From Methanobacterium subterraneum (GTDB taxonomy: Archaea; Methanobacteriota; Methanobacteria; Methanobacteriales; Methanobacteriaceae), in contig NZ_CP017768.1 of NCBI RefSeq assembly GCF_002813695.1, forward strand, positions 558,001-622,000: 64,000 nucleotides of DNA, in the 5' to 3' direction. Under the pieces are notes generated by a model. The model was not told the origin of the DNA. It did not search any database and saw only the letters and a list, made by a program, of their open reading frames with translations. Shown here piece after piece: positions 8,873 to 20,562 of the stretch (position 1 is the stretch's first letter; every line of letters starts with the position of its first letter). Position numbers and translations under genes: made by a program.

Positions 8873-10993
8873 TCATTCCCATATTCTGGAATAACCGTTA
8901 TCGTAAATGATAAATTTCCCTGTAAATAAGTTACGGAAATTGGTTATATTTTCTTCTTCTTCCAGCTGAGTGTACACAATACCCTTTTTAATATTCACAT
9001 TCCATTCATAGATATAACCATGGGGAATAGTTTTATTATCCAAAAATAACTGCTGACTGATATTATTAAATTGGATACCCCCTAACATCAACCTTTGATG
9101 CCCAATACCATCAGTATATATTTTCTGGTCTATTTTAGAATTGTTTAACCATTGGGCTCCAGTTATCTCCTGATCGTATATAAAGTATTCACCACGAAGT
9201 TTCCCATTGCTATCGTAGTGGGGAGAATATGGTGTTCCATAGAAATAGTACTGCAGATACGTACTACATGAAAAGAGGGATACTAAGAGCACAAATAATA
9301 ATACATAACTTAAATTAACCTTTCTAAGTAAATTGGCAACTTCATCCATGCCTATGATAAAGGCCGGGGCCAAAAATATTAAACTTTGCAGGAATATGCG
9401 GGGAGCACCAAATAGCTTGGATACCATAGGCACAATGATGAACATAATCAGTAACAGTATGAACAGATATATTCCTAAGATAAAGCCAAAATCCATTTTC
9501 TCACGGTAATATTTGAATTTTATAGTAATTCCCAGTAACCCAATGAAAATAGCTAAAAATATTAGATCATTGGCAATTATACTCATCAGGTTAGGGATTG
9601 ATTTCACACCAATGCCAAAGATAGCCAGTACAGAGGCATCCCGGGAGTCAGCAGTAATTCCCGAGGCAGTGCTGCTGCTGATCTGTTCCACGGATCCCGA
9701 ACCTGCATCCACTTGTATTCCTGCAAAAACACCGTACCATACCAGCATAAATGCAAAAATCAGCACCATAATATCAAAATTTTTGAAATTGATACTTTTG
9801 TTTTTAATATTTTTTAAATAGGACATCAGACTCTTCAAGAAAGGTAATAATATTATGGGTAGTAACAGAGCCAATGCCACGTATGCAGTGGAATAGTGGG
9901 AGATTATCACGGTCCATATTGAAAGGATCAGCAATATCTTCCTGCATTTATCGGACATTTCCTCATCAAACAGGATGAAAACAGCCAAAAAGAAGAACAG
10001 AAGTGCCACTAACTGGCGTGTACATCCCAGGGAAAGTATGAAGAAATTTTGGAATACTATAAGTAACGCTGCTAAAAATGCCTTATCATTTTTAAAATAT
10101 TTATTGAAGGTAAGGTAGGCTACTAAAGGAACTAATGAACCAATAAATGCATAAATTATCTTGAATATATATTCTCCATTTATATTGCTTAAAACAGCGT
10201 ATATTGTGGGGAGAATTGTGATGCTGGTACAGAGGTAGTAGGCGTTGCTGGCATTGTTTACCACGTCCCAGAATGCCTGTGAAAAGGTGATGTTAAATAC
10301 GGTATATTCATGATGGACATCAATTCCAAAAATATGATTTGATGTTAATCCATTGAGTAAAAGCAATGACAGACTTATTAACCATATTGCTAGGGGATAA
10401 GTGGATGGATGTGTTTTATTTTTAAAAATTAGAAGAAAAACCATGTAAAATGGGATTAAAAACAACATTATCAATATTATAATGTTATATTCCATTTTAT
10501 TCATTAAGAAGGTTCCAATGATAGCTAAGACTGGTAACATAATAGGAAAAATTGCCAGGGAAATTGATTTATTCTCAAAGTTCATCTCCCAGTTAAAGAA
10601 TTGATGGAAGGCAAGATCTTTATTTTTCTTTAATGAAATCAACATTAAGCCTATCATAGTCAAATTTAATGAGACTAAGAGTGGAACTAATGAGAATGGT
10701 TTGATATTTGCCAGGTATATGAAGTTTATGCCTAACCCAAGAAACATTAGAAAGGCTATGCTCAATGCCAGGCTCAATACTATTTTTTTAAGGAATTTTA
10801 TTTTATGCAATTGGAATATGGATAAAATTAAAAGTCCGGGTACTGTACTGAAAAATGCAACTCCCAAAACTTCTCGTAGGATAGGTATATTCAAAAATAT
10901 ACTCAGATCAGTTGCAATAAGTAAACAGAACAATGTAAAAATCAATTTATTTACATCACTCTCACGTACCTTCTTTATCATCTCTGTAATCAT
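8873..10993 (-). CDS. DUF2206-type multi-pass membrane protein
   Basis: About 706 residues with many hydrophobic segments over the first 580 residues and a soluble, probably external C-terminal part. The length and pattern (GIDVHHEYTVFNITF after the first half, TRQLVALLFFFLAV) match the archaeal DUF2206 family of predicted membrane proteins, often found in glycan clusters and resembling GT-C enzymes. I take the ATG at 10993, preceded by GAGG, rather than the TTG at 11014 that overlaps the upstream gene. It may transfer or flip lipid-linked sugars; that is inference. Confidence 0.7.
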   Translation of the reverse strand: MITEMIKKVRESDVNKLIFTLFCLLIATDLSIFLNIPILREVLGVAFFSTVPGLLILSIFQLHKIKFLKKIVLSLALSIAFLMFLGLGINFIYLANIKPFSLVPLLVSLNLTMIGLMLISLKKNKDLAFHQFFNWEMNFENKSISLAIFPIMLPVLAIIGTFLMNKMEYNIIILIMLFLIPFYMVFLLIFKNKTHPSTYPLAIWLISLSLLLLNGLTSNHIFGIDVHHEYTVFNITFSQAFWDVVNNASNAYYLCTSITILPTIYAVLSNINGEYIFKIIYAFIGSLVPLVAYLTFNKYFKNDKAFLAALLIVFQNFFILSLGCTRQLVALLFFFLAVFILFDEEMSDKCRKILLILSIWTVIISHYSTAYVALALLLPIILLPFLKSLMSYLKNIKNKSINFKNFDIMVLIFAFMLVWYGVFAGIQVDAGSGSVEQISSSTASGITADSRDASVLAIFGIGVKSIPNLMSIIANDLIFLAIFIGLLGITIKFKYYREKMDFGFILGIYLFILLLIMFIIVPMVSKLFGAPRIFLQSLIFLAPAFIIGMDEVANLLRKVNLSYVLLFVLLVSLFSCSTYLQYYFYGTPYSPHYDSNGKLRGEYFIYDQEITGAQWLNNSKIDQKIYTDGIGHQRLMLGGIQFNNISQQLFLDNKTIPHGYIYEWNVNIKKGIVYTQLEEEENITNFRNLFTGKFIIYDNGYSRIWE

Positions 10994-11003
10994 GGGGATC
11001 CTC

Positions 11004-12194
11004 TTATTTAGCAAGTTTTTGATATTCTTTTTCTAGCTGTTCAATGTGCTTTTCCATGGTATACTTTTGCACAGATTCGTATGTTCCTTGTTCTAATTTT
11101 TCCAGGGTTTCCGGTGAATCAATTAAAGTTTCTAACAGTTGCTGGAGTTCATTCACATTACCTGCTTCAAACAGGTAACCATTAAATCCATCTTCAATTA
11201 GCTCGGGAATTCCTCCAATTTTACTACCAATTACAGGCGTTCCGTAGCTGAAACTTTCATAAATAACCATTGGTGAGTTATCGTACCATATAGATGGCAC
11301 CACAGTTAAATTAGAATGTACATACATTTTTAGAAGTTCTTTTCCCTCAAGGAAATCATGGAATTTAATTCGATTATCATTTTGTGACATTAACTTTAAT
11401 TTTTCACTACATAATCCTTTCCCAACAATATCCAGGCGTATATTCATATTATTAATCTTTTTAAAGGCATTTAAGAGTACATGCACACCTTTATGTTCAC
11501 CTAAATTGCCCACATAGAGTATATTAGTAGTTGAGTATTTTTTTTCAAATTTTTCTTTATTATCTAATTCAATTCCTAGGGGGATTTTTTTAGATTTAAC
11601 ATCTTTAAAGAGGCCATTTGATTTTAATTTATTTATGACGAATTGTGAAGGTGATATTAATAAGTCTACTTTGTTCTTAGCCAGATGTTTTTGAACCTGG
11701 TTGTAAATCTTACATAGTGCCGATGGGGTTTGGCAGATTTCTCCAGAACTATTTAGTAAATTGGCCCTCATGCAAATCAGAGAATAGTCATGGGCAGTGA
11801 AAACCAGGGGAATCCCTAAACTTTTAGCAGGCGAAAATGAAGAAAGAGATACTCCTTTGAAGTTATGAATATGAACAATGTCGGGGGTTTCTGTTTTTAA
11901 TATATTTTTTATGTTTCTTTCATCATAAGGATTCCATAAATCAATTATATGCCATAATGGTTTAATTAACATGGATTGATTAGGATGATCATAAATATGG
12001 TAAATATTTAGTGGTTTTACCTGGTAAATTTTCACGCCATTTATAGTTTCCACATCATTTTCACTGAAAGGGGTGGTAATGACAATTACTTCGTGCCCTT
12101 TTTTAACTAATTCTTCTGAAACTTTTTTCACACTTACTTCAGCACCGCCCAATACATTAGGAGGATATAAATTTGATATTAAACAAATCTTCAT
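11004..12194 (-). CDS. GT4-family glycosyltransferase
   Basis: A 396-residue GT-B enzyme. The start [20 protein letters not shown] carries the GGAE loop of the acceptor domain; the donor domain shows ILYVGNLGEHKGVHVLLNAF and YDNSPMVIYESFSYGTPVIG, then IGGIPELI. The start codon overlaps the stop of the upstream gene as TAATG, implying coupled translation. A HAHNF-like segment (HIHNFKGVSL) and HDYS are typical of this family. Confidence 0.88.
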   Translation of the reverse strand: MKICLISNLYPPNVLGGAEVSVKKVSEELVKKGHEVIVITTPFSENDVETINGVKIYQVKPLNIYHIYDHPNQSMLIKPLWHIIDLWNPYDERNIKNILKTETPDIVHIHNFKGVSLSSFSPAKSLGIPLVFTAHDYSLICMRANLLNSSGEICQTPSALCKIYNQVQKHLAKNKVDLLISPSQFVINKLKSNGLFKDVKSKKIPLGIELDNKEKFEKKYSTTNILYVGNLGEHKGVHVLLNAFKKINNMNIRLDIVGKGLCSEKLKLMSQNDNRIKFHDFLEGKELLKMYVHSNLTVVPSIWYDNSPMVIYESFSYGTPVIGSKIGGIPELIEDGFNGYLFEAGNVNELQQLLETLIDSPETLEKLEQGTYESVQKYTMEKHIEQLEKEYQKLAK

Positions 12195-13312
12195 TAAAGC
12201 ACCTTTTCATAAAGATTTTCAGCCTTTTCAGCAATTTTTAACCAGGTATATTTTTCTTTAACCAGTTTTCTTCCATTTACTCCCATTTTTTCAGACAATT
12301 CAGGGTTGGTTAACAGTTCGATAATGGATTGTGCTAATTTCTCCACATCCCTGGGTGGAATTATTATTCCCGCTTTAACCTCCTTTAAATCATCGGAAAC
12401 CCCTACAATATCCGTACTTATTACTGGAGTTTCACATGAGAGAGCCTCAAGGGCGACAATTCCAAAACCTTCCTGTTTTGATGAAATGGATGGAAGAACA
12501 AAGACACTACATTTATTATAATATTCTACTATTTTTTCGTGGGGAATAAATCCATGGAATTCCACATTATTTTCTAGCCCGAGATTATTTGCCATTTTTT
12601 TGTAATAATCAAGTAATTTTCCCTTTCCACCCACTACCAATTTAACATCATTTACTTCTCCTTTAACAATTTCTAAAGCTTTTAATAAATAATCTAAACC
12701 TTTATACTGGTGGAATTCATCTAAAAGACTTAGGAAAAATAAAGAATTAGCTTCCTTGGTCGAACTCATGGGTTTGAATTTATTCACATCCACTCCGTTG
12801 GGTATTACTTCAATTTTATCCTCATATTTCTTTAAATAGGGTGAGGACTGCAAATAATCAGGTTGGGTGATGATAATTTTTGCGGCATGGTTTAATAATA
12901 ATTTTAGGGCAGTATTATTGTATAATTTAGCTATATGGTGGGCTGCCCCATTTCCAATGATATCATTATGATAAGTAACTACCAATGGTTTATCTTTAAA
13001 TTTAGATGCCATATAACTCCAGTCAGCACTCCAGGGAGTGGGGATGTGAGTGTGAATAATATCAAAATTTTCTTTACTTATTGCACATGGTAACCCTGGT
13101 GTTATATTAGTGTTGGCTATTTTCCCAATGTAATTAATCCTCTTTACCCCTATGCCCTCAACTAGTTCTTCCGGTATTGATTGGGGTTCATTAGCACATA
13201 AAACCCTTATTTGATGTCCTTTTTTTACCAATTCTTGGGAAAGATAATAAACATAATTTTCAACCCCTCCAATGAATGGATAAAACCTGATTGGAGTTTG
13301 CAGTATCTTCAT
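12194..13312 (-). CDS. GT4-family glycosyltransferase
   Basis: About 372 residues. [20 protein letters not shown] gives the acceptor-side glycine loop; the donor side has [20 protein letters not shown] and [20 protein letters not shown] with [10 protein letters not shown] use the ATG at 13312, 7 bases after GAGG, rather than the TTG at 13324. It sits in the minus-strand operon between two other GT4 genes. The sugar specificity cannot be read. Confidence 0.87.
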   Translation of the reverse strand: MKILQTPIRFYPFIGGVENYVYYLSQELVKKGHQIRVLCANEPQSIPEELVEGIGVKRINYIGKIANTNITPGLPCAISKENFDIIHTHIPTPWSADWSYMASKFKDKPLVVTYHNDIIGNGAAHHIAKLYNNTALKLLLNHAAKIIITQPDYLQSSPYLKKYEDKIEVIPNGVDVNKFKPMSSTKEANSLFFLSLLDEFHQYKGLDYLLKALEIVKGEVNDVKLVVGGKGKLLDYYKKMANNLGLENNVEFHGFIPHEKIVEYYNKCSVFVLPSISSKQEGFGIVALEALSCETPVISTDIVGVSDDLKEVKAGIIIPPRDVEKLAQSIIELLTNPELSEKMGVNGRKLVKEKYTWLKIAEKAENLYEKVL

Positions 13313-13350
13313 AATAGTCCTCAATACAATTTTTTACTAAAGTCTTTAAT

Positions 13351-14490
13351 TTACTCATTTAGAGATTTTTGATAATAACATTCTAGATTGGACACAATCT
13401 CATTCCAGTCATATCTTCTGGCAGACTCAATACATTTTGTCTTTAGTTTATCCCTTTCTTTTAAGGCTTGATTTATTTGAAGTTCCATATCTTTTTTAAG
13501 GGAGGGTGTTATAAATCCATTGACCCCTTCCTGTACCAGATCAACAGCAGCGTTCATTGTGCCTTCCACAACCACCACTGGAAGGCCACATGCATTGGCT
13601 TCTACTACAACCATGCCAAAACCTTCCCTCTCTGAGGGAAGCACCAAAACCTTAGCAGCCTTCATGAAACCAAACAGATCTGAAACATTTTCCAGGAATC
13701 CCATAAATTTTAAATTGCTTAAAAGATCCAGGTCCCGGGCCAACCCTTTGAGGTTTTCCATTTCAGGACCATCACCAACTATCAGGCAGTTTATGTCGGG
13801 ATTGCTTTTTTTAACAGTGGAAAGACTGCGAATTAGTAAATCTACTCGTTTTTCCTTTATAAGTCTGCCTGCGAAGATCAAATCCCATTCCTCATTTTTA
13901 GGGGGGACCTGTTCTATCTCATTGAAATTGATGCCCGGCGGAATTACCATTGATCTGTTAATTCTTCTAATATCTTGAAGGTTCTTTTCAGTTTTAGGGG
14001 ATATGCAGATTATGTGATCGCTGAGACGGTAAATTATCTTTTCCAAGGCTTTACCAAAAAATCCCATGAATCCTAGGTAAGTATACCAGTAATCACCCCA
14101 GATCTCCAGGGCAGTGATAATTAAAAATGATTTACCCATGATAGAATGAAATTTAGCGGGAAAACAGGAGAAGAAAGGAAAACCTTGACAGTCCACAACA
14201 TCAAAATTTTCTTTCCAGAGTTTGGGTATTAATCTAACCGAGAATAATATGGCTTCACTAATTGATCTACGGTTATCGGTGTAAAGTTCTTTAGGTTCAC
14301 CTACCCCGTGCATGTGAATGCCATCAAAGATAATATCCTCCTTTTCTTCTTCAGCCCACCACCATCCCCATGAATAGCAGTGCACCTCATGCCCCCGTTG
14401 AACCATTCTAAGAGCTAGATCATATATCCTTTTTTCAGCACCTCCTTTAACCCATGGATAGGCTGCATCGTAGACATAAGCAATCTTCAT
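13351..14490 (-). CDS. GT4-family glycosyltransferase
   Basis: A 379-residue GT-B protein. It starts MKIAYVYDAAYPWVKGGAEK, with the GGAEKR acceptor loop, and continues with LIFAGRLIKEKRVDLLIRSL and SEREGFGMVVVEANACGLPV in the donor domain. It is probably the first GT4 gene of the minus-strand run (order of transcription 13351, 12194, 11004, 8873, 7675). About 120 bp separate it from the GT2 gene upstream. Confidence 0.88.
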   Translation of the reverse strand: MKIAYVYDAAYPWVKGGAEKRIYDLALRMVQRGHEVHCYSWGWWWAEEEKEDIIFDGIHMHGVGEPKELYTDNRRSISEAILFSVRLIPKLWKENFDVVDCQGFPFFSCFPAKFHSIMGKSFLIITALEIWGDYWYTYLGFMGFFGKALEKIIYRLSDHIICISPKTEKNLQDIRRINRSMVIPPGINFNEIEQVPPKNEEWDLIFAGRLIKEKRVDLLIRSLSTVKKSNPDINCLIVGDGPEMENLKGLARDLDLLSNLKFMGFLENVSDLFGFMKAAKVLVLPSEREGFGMVVVEANACGLPVVVVEGTMNAAVDLVQEGVNGFITPSLKKDMELQINQALKERDKLKTKCIESARRYDWNEIVSNLECYYQKSLNE

Positions 14491-14614
14491 GTTGAATACT
14501 CCAGAAATAATTGTTATAATAATTATTTATCTTGACAGTTAGTTTATTCTGATTTAAACAAATGAATTAAATAATTATAAAATTTCTGTTATCTCGAAAA
14601 AATAAGGGTGATTG

Positions 14615-15733
<1,119 letters not shown>

Positions 15734-15877
15734 AGAATCACTTTACAATTATTAAAAAGATTATTTAACTTAGTTTTTTATGTTATATAATTCATACTCA
15801 TCACATATTATGTTTGGGTAATTTTCAATATATTTAATGATTGAGGGTTCCTTAATACCAGTAACTATCTCCCATGA

Positions 15878-17479
15878 TTAATAATCTATGGTGCATACAA
15901 TGAAATTATCATTTTCATATACCTTGGTTGCATAATCTGGTTTGATTTCATCAAAATGGGTGGTAATATTTTTGCTGAAGTAATATAATGAGAAAAACTC
16001 CGAGTTAATACTACGGATATAGATTGGTATATTCTTATCTTCTGAAGGTAATACTAGATTCTTATCGTAAACCAGATATCCAACATTTATCTCTTTTAAT
16101 CTCAATAATGATGTATCAGTATGATTTTTAAGTGAATAATGCTCAAAACCATAATTCATAGGCATACCTGCTTTAGATACCAGGAACATCCCTGTGAACT
16201 GGTTAGAGATCACCAGGGAGCGACTTTTATTCCCGTTTTCATTGAACCAATTGGCCAGATCAATTTCTGAATCAGATGGAGGGGCTATCTGCACAGTTCC
16301 GAACTCATTTTTCGCATTGTATACTGCAATATCTAGATCAGTAACTGTCAGCACCGCGCTTAGCATGGGAAGTGCAAGTATGATTACAAAAAATGTTGTT
16401 AGCATATTTTTTGATGAAAAATGCCTGTTTTCTTTAAGTTTATTATATGTGATGTGTATTCCGTATCCTCCCAATATAGATAGGGGGATCAGTAGGTAAA
16501 TAAGCACCCGATAGGAGATAACATTGACACCAAACCAATAAGCGTTGCTTAAAAAGATCATGGAAATTATCCAGCTCATAATCACGTAGTCTTTACGTTG
16601 GTGTCTTTTCACCGCAAATAAACCTCCAATAATTGCAAATACCAGCACCATAATTCCCAGGTTGCCCAGATAACTGTAAATTCCAAGGGGACGATTAGTA
16701 GGTAAAGATGTGCTCATACCAATAATGGCAGTTATTCCCTGCTGCCATAAACTTCCCACAATCTGGGGTGCTATGACCTGGAGGCCAATAATCCCCACTA
16801 TCCCTAGGACTAGGGGAATAATGAAAAAGGATATAAAGTTTCCCAAGGCTTTAAGGTTCCGGTAAACAATCAATTCCATTAGGGTGATGCTGATAATTAC
16901 CAGTATCAGGCACAGTGTAGCTGCCTGGTGAGTGGCCATAACCAATAAAAATAATATTCCCCCTATTATTGCTATTTTAAGATGATTATCCTTAAAGGAA
17001 CGGTAGTAGAAGTAAACTGCTAGGGGGAGGAAGACAAGAGCCAAGTTTTCAGGTAGGGCTAGGATCATACGCTCCACCAGCATGCTGGATAACATTAGAA
17101 AACCAGCACCTAATCCTGCCAGGGATCCGTAAAATTTGTAGGATACATAAGAAACTGATAAAACAATGGATGCTGCTAGTATGGATTGCAGGAATCGGGC
17201 TACCTGGAAAAAGTCAATTCCCATGCCAGTACCAATGGTAGCGATCAGGAAATGGAAAAGAGGAGGATATCCTATTTTTTGACCGACAGGTGCGTTTAAA
17301 AGTGGGGTGGCCAATGTGAATCCGTTATGGGCGTAAACCTGGGAATAGTGAACATGGTATATAATATCCCATCCCAGAGGCCACTGATATTTTAGGGAGG
17401 GGATTAGGGCTATGATAAAAGCAGCTATTGCAGGTAAGAGAATTAAATTTCTTTTATTGTAGATTGAAGTGTAATCCAT
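15878..17479 (-). CDS. GT-C-type multi-pass membrane glycosyltransferase-like protein
   Basis: A 533-residue protein with about ten hydrophobic segments and a soluble C-terminal region of about 140 residues. After the first segment it carries [20 protein letters not shown], the position where GT-C enzymes (oligosaccharyltransferase AglB and relatives) place an acidic catalytic residue in the first external loop. [11 protein letters not shown] follows, as in that superfamily. It may transfer polyprenyl-linked sugars outside the membrane. The start is the ATG at 17479, with GGTGA 7 bases upstream inside the adjoining 21-bp repeat array. Exact family uncertain. Confidence 0.65.
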   Translation of the reverse strand: MDYTSIYNKRNLILLPAIAAFIIALIPSLKYQWPLGWDIIYHVHYSQVYAHNGFTLATPLLNAPVGQKIGYPPLFHFLIATIGTGMGIDFFQVARFLQSILAASIVLSVSYVSYKFYGSLAGLGAGFLMLSSMLVERMILALPENLALVFLPLAVYFYYRSFKDNHLKIAIIGGILFLLVMATHQAATLCLILVIISITLMELIVYRNLKALGNFISFFIIPLVLGIVGIIGLQVIAPQIVGSLWQQGITAIIGMSTSLPTNRPLGIYSYLGNLGIMVLVFAIIGGLFAVKRHQRKDYVIMSWIISMIFLSNAYWFGVNVISYRVLIYLLIPLSILGGYGIHITYNKLKENRHFSSKNMLTTFFVIILALPMLSAVLTVTDLDIAVYNAKNEFGTVQIAPPSDSEIDLANWFNENGNKSRSLVISNQFTGMFLVSKAGMPMNYGFEHYSLKNHTDTSLLRLKEINVGYLVYDKNLVLPSEDKNIPIYIRSINSEFFSLYYFSKNITTHFDEIKPDYATKVYENDNFIVCTIDY

Positions 17480-17487
17480 GTATTTTC

Positions 17488-17571
17488 ACCATAAAAGGGA
17501 TTATTTTTACCATAAAAGGGATTATTTTTACCATAAAAGGGATTATTTTCACCATAAAAGGGATTATTGTG
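17488..17571 (-). repeat. Four 21-bp tandem repeats in the leader of the GT-C-like gene
   Basis: Four head-to-tail copies with core CCATAAAAGGGATTATTTT fill the region just upstream of the start at 17479. Copies are identical or differ at one or two bases. On the transcribed strand each unit carries GGTGA or GGTAA, so the copy nearest the gene supplies its ribosome binding site. Confidence 0.9.
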
Positions 17572-17701
17572 AATCAATAGGTAGACTATCCATTTTACAT
17601 GGAATCCTTAATTACTGGGAATTTTTCCCCAATGTCTGAAAATCTTTTTATAAATTTTTAATTATTCTAAAAACATTCCTTAATTGTTTATTTTAAACTC
17701 T
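17572..17701. other. AT-rich promoter region of the GT-C-like gene
   Basis: A short spacer between the repeat array and the TIGR00304 gene. It contains a TATA-like TTTTTATAAATTT tract at about 17644-17656. Nothing else is visible. Confidence 0.4.
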
Positions 17702-17971
17702 TCAGGGACTGCCCCGGTAGAAGAGGATGTAGGCTAATACCATAATGATAATTGCACCCAGTACTGCAATGGAAACCATGTTTTTATCATTGCCGAAGAC
17801 TATAGGTATGGGTCCGATTAAAATCACACCACCGGTACTTACCTTATCACCATCATCTTCAGTTTTACCTGAGGATAGGAAAGCAGCACCAATAAAGATA
17901 AGCAGTATACCGAGAATTACAGCGGCAATACCCATGAAAATAATGGTTTCTCCTTTGATCATTCTCTTCAC
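17702..17971 (-). CDS. TIGR00304/DUF131-family small membrane protein
   Basis: An 89-residue protein with two transmembrane helices (about residues 8-33 and 64-86) and an acidic linker ([15 protein letters not shown]) followed by [15 protein letters not shown]. That central block is the hallmark of the archaeal TIGR00304/DUF131 family of unknown function. It stands alone between AT-rich spacers. Confidence 0.75.
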   Translation of the reverse strand: MKRMIKGETIIFMGIAAVILGILLIFIGAAFLSSGKTEDDGDKVSTGGVILIGPIPIVFGNDKNMVSIAVLGAIIIMVLAYILFYRGSP

Positions 17972-18104
17972 TTTTTTTCTTGAAATTTTAGTTTATTAAC
18001 TTTATTTTTAATATTAGTGTTGTAAATTCTATGGTTTAACGTTTAAAAATATTTTAAGTCTAAAATTAATATTTATATAATAAATTATACCATTTTTAAT
18101 TAGA

Positions 18105-18620
18105 TTATCTTATACGATACTCAATTTTATCGTTTTTTTTCTTTTTTTCTATGACTTTAAGGGAAAGCATCAAATTTAAACATTGTTCCAGATTATCAGG
18201 ATGTTGATTATCATCAATAGGTCCTGAATTTCCATTTATGTAGGGGTTATCTCTTATTGAGGTGTATGTATTATCTGAATGGTATAGTTTTGACATCCTA
18301 ATAAAATCAGGGGTAATCCAGCCCCCAGCTTTACACAGGATGTTGTAAATGTTCAATGAACTTATTAGATCACTTTTCAAGGGTTCCTCCATTTCCACTT
18401 CACAGATTTCCCCCTTAATTTCTTTGGCCAATAATTCAATACTGGACACTTCATTGGGTGGCACGATGAAGATTACTTGAATCTCTTCTGATAAAAAATA
18501 AGATCCTCTGCTCTTATGGAAATATCTTTCCTGGATTAATAACCCTCCCACATCTTCCACATGCTCTTTCAGGAGATCGAACTTGTAAACCCCTCCACTG
18601 AAATGTAATATTTTATACAT
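18105..18620 (-). CDS. Hypothetical protein
   Basis: I do not recognise this protein. From the internal Met at 18620 it is 171 residues, starting MYKILHFSGGVYKFDLLKEH; this start has AAGGGT just upstream, whereas the Met at 18656 has no visible site. It looks soluble, with an alpha/beta N-terminal half and a charged C-terminal tail (KVIEKKKKNDKIEYRIR) that could be the wing of a small winged-helix domain. The next genes are also small conserved-type proteins. Confidence 0.6.
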   Translation of the reverse strand: MYKILHFSGGVYKFDLLKEHVEDVGGLLIQERYFHKSRGSYFLSEEIQVIFIVPPNEVSSIELLAKEIKGEICEVEMEEPLKSDLISSLNIYNILCKAGGWITPDFIRMSKLYHSDNTYTSIRDNPYINGNSGPIDDNQHPDNLEQCLNLMLSLKVIEKKKKNDKIEYRIR

Positions 18621-18795
18621 AATACCCTTGTAATTAGATCGAGTAGAGATGTACATAAAATTTGCTTAATTCAATGTTTTTAAAATGAAAAAGTATTATT
18701 TTTTAATTTTGATTGAAGATTGTGTTTTGGTTTTTAAAGAAATCTAAAAAAATAAAAAATCGCATATTCAAGATATGCGGAATTGAATCAAATAT

Positions 18796-19389
18796 CTATT
18801 TCATTAGAATCTCATCAGGCCTACAAATTGAAATTCCTTTGTTTTCGCCCAATTCTTCGATCTGGATTATCCAATTTGTGTTTTCATCATGATATCGGAG
18901 GTTATCATGATATTGGAGTTTTAATCCATTGCATAATTCCGTGCATATTCTGCTGGTGATTTTTTCTGGGAATTTTATACCCCTTAATTTGCTTCCATTC
19001 GAACTTAATCTTAGTGTGAAAGATTCTTCTTTATTTATTTTCACTGATGCTAGTTCTAGGATGGTGGTAATCAAATCATCACTAGCTGATGATACCACAG
19101 AATCAAGGGGAATTATTCTTTTAATGGCCGTAGTTGGAGTTTGCCTGAATTGTTTTATGACTGGCAATGGTTTTTCATCCATTTCAACAGTAACTGTATC
19201 ATAAAACTCAGATTCCATAATATAAAACCATATTCCCATAGCTTCCATCACTTTTTTTAACTCTTTTTTTCCTTTGATTTCTGGATTAATTTCTTTAAAT
19301 CCATTGTTTTCAAATTTCTCATTGTTTTCAAATTTTACCAGTATAACAGACTTATTTTCTCTTTTTTCTATCTTCTGATTTTCTTTCAT
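18796..19389 (-). CDS. THUMP-like domain protein
   Basis: A 197-residue soluble protein. The C-terminal half fits a THUMP RNA-binding domain: EESFTLRLSSNGSKLRGIKF, then a helix, then NTNWIIQIEELGENKGISIC, matching the usual series of GESF, a basic turn and a closing strand ending in a small-residue turn. The N-terminal 90 residues are charged with no enzyme motif seen. THUMP domains normally deliver tRNA-modifying enzymes to the tRNA acceptor region; here no methyltransferase or thiouridylase domain is attached. Role unknown. Confidence 0.55.
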   Translation of the reverse strand: MKENQKIEKRENKSVILVKFENNEKFENNGFKEINPEIKGKKELKKVMEAMGIWFYIMESEFYDTVTVEMDEKPLPVIKQFRQTPTTAIKRIIPLDSVVSSASDDLITTILELASVKINKEESFTLRLSSNGSKLRGIKFPEKITSRICTELCNGLKLQYHDNLRYHDENTNWIIQIEELGENKGISICRPDEILMK

Positions 19390-19463
19390 ATGAACCCCCT
19401 TCCCACACTACGTGGGATAAGTCATGGGATAAGTATTAATAAGAGTATGATATTAATAAGTTT

Positions 19464-19919
19464 ATGGGTTCAACTATTACTGGTGATCAGATAGCAACAG
19501 TTAGCATCGATTTTGTGATCTCCATGTTCCTCCTCATGGTCATATTAGTCAGCATCTTAAGCCTTGCTGAGGGTCGGTTAGAAACTGTGGGAAAAGCTGA
19601 AGAAATGGTACAGGCCCGATCCATATCTGAAAAAGTTGCTTCGGCCATTGAAGAAACTTATTCGGGAGGCGAAGGTCACGAAGTGGAGATCCAAATGCCT
19701 TTGGATATTAAAGGGTCTTATTACCAAGTCTATGTTAATCAATCTGGTGTTATGGTGGAAGTTGGGGGTTGGAATGCTCATTCATATTCCTTTCAAAAAA
19801 AGATATCTAACTATAGCTCCAATCAGTCGAAAGTTACTATGTTGCCCAATAGAACTTACATTATTCGAAATGTCAAGGAAGAATGCAGAAATATGGTGGT
19901 AATATTCGGAATTGGTTAA
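19464..19919 (+). CDS. Type IV pilin-like secreted or membrane-anchored protein
   Basis: A 151-residue protein with one N-terminal hydrophobic helix (about residues 15-35, DFVISMFLLMVILVSILSLA) preceded by TGDQIATVS, and a soluble remainder. This is the layout of a pilin or pseudopilin, but the classic class III cleavage site (basic residue, Gly, then Gln with Glu at +5) is not clear, so it could instead be a tail-out membrane anchor. It lies just before a protein with a clear class III signal, suggesting joint function in a surface filament or its assembly. Confidence 0.5.
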   Translation: MGSTITGDQIATVSIDFVISMFLLMVILVSILSLAEGRLETVGKAEEMVQARSISEKVASAIEETYSGGEGHEVEIQMPLDIKGSYYQVYVNQSGVMVEVGGWNAHSYSFQKKISNYSSNQSKVTMLPNRTYIIRNVKEECRNMVVIFGIG

Positions 19920-20067
19920 TCTTTATCAGGTTTATCATTTTCAATCCACTATTAATCATTAGTAATTTCAAGGTTGAGACATGGATAAACATCTCCCAAT
20001 TAATTATAATTTGATTATCATTATTGTTTAATTATATTCTGTTAAATTTGGATTGGGTGTAAAACAT

Positions 20068-20562
20068 ATGGATGTTAAAGGTCAGCTCCCTATTGAATTT
20101 TTAATGATTATGGGGGTAAGCATTGTGTTTTTAATCCCTTTTGTTATGGGCTTAACCAATGCTAATGAACTCAATCAGGCCATGAGTGCAGCAAGAACCG
20201 GGGCATTACAAGGCGCAATTTCTGACAGTTTAGCTGTGTATCCTCATGAGTCTTTCCAAGATTATTCCACTGAACACCCGACACTACTCCATTCTTCAGG
20301 AGTTAAAATTACTGGGGTCAGCTACTTAAACCAGGGATTTCATCAGGGATATCAGAAAACCAAGATTCAGCTACGAATACATGCATCATCACCATCAGTC
20401 ACTGGAAAAACAGATAGGAACCGTTTGGGTGATCGGATCAATTTTAATGCTCGGAAAAAGATAACTGAATCATTCAATACAGAAAATATTACAAATAAAC
20501 TCTATAATCCTGCATTTTCTGATAAATATGTATTCACCACTGCAGATGTTTATTGGGACTGA
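20068..20562 (+). CDS. Class III signal peptide protein (pilin-like)
   Basis: About 164 residues starting [20 protein letters not shown]. The KGQLPIEF segment is a textbook archaeal class III signal: cleavage after Gly by the prepilin peptidase, then Gln+1 and Glu+5 and a hydrophobic helix. The mature protein should be an extracellular pilin-like subunit. I place the start at the ATG at 20068, with GGGTG 8 bases upstream, not the TTG at 20053. The rest is polar, with no domain I can name. It stands about 390 bp upstream of the Roadblock/GTPase operon. Confidence 0.75.
   Translation: MDVKGQLPIEFLMIMGVSIVFLIPFVMGLTNANELNQAMSAARTGALQGAISDSLAVYPHESFQDYSTEHPTLLHSSGVKITGVSYLNQGFHQGYQKTKIQLRIHASSPSVTGKTDRNRLGDRINFNARKKITESFNTENITNKLYNPAFSDKYVFTTADVYWD

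Noticed and set aside
17488..17571. CRISPR-like short repeats
   Set aside because: Copies are directly joined with no spacers and no cas genes nearby; this is a simple tandem array. The same applies to 49872-49966.
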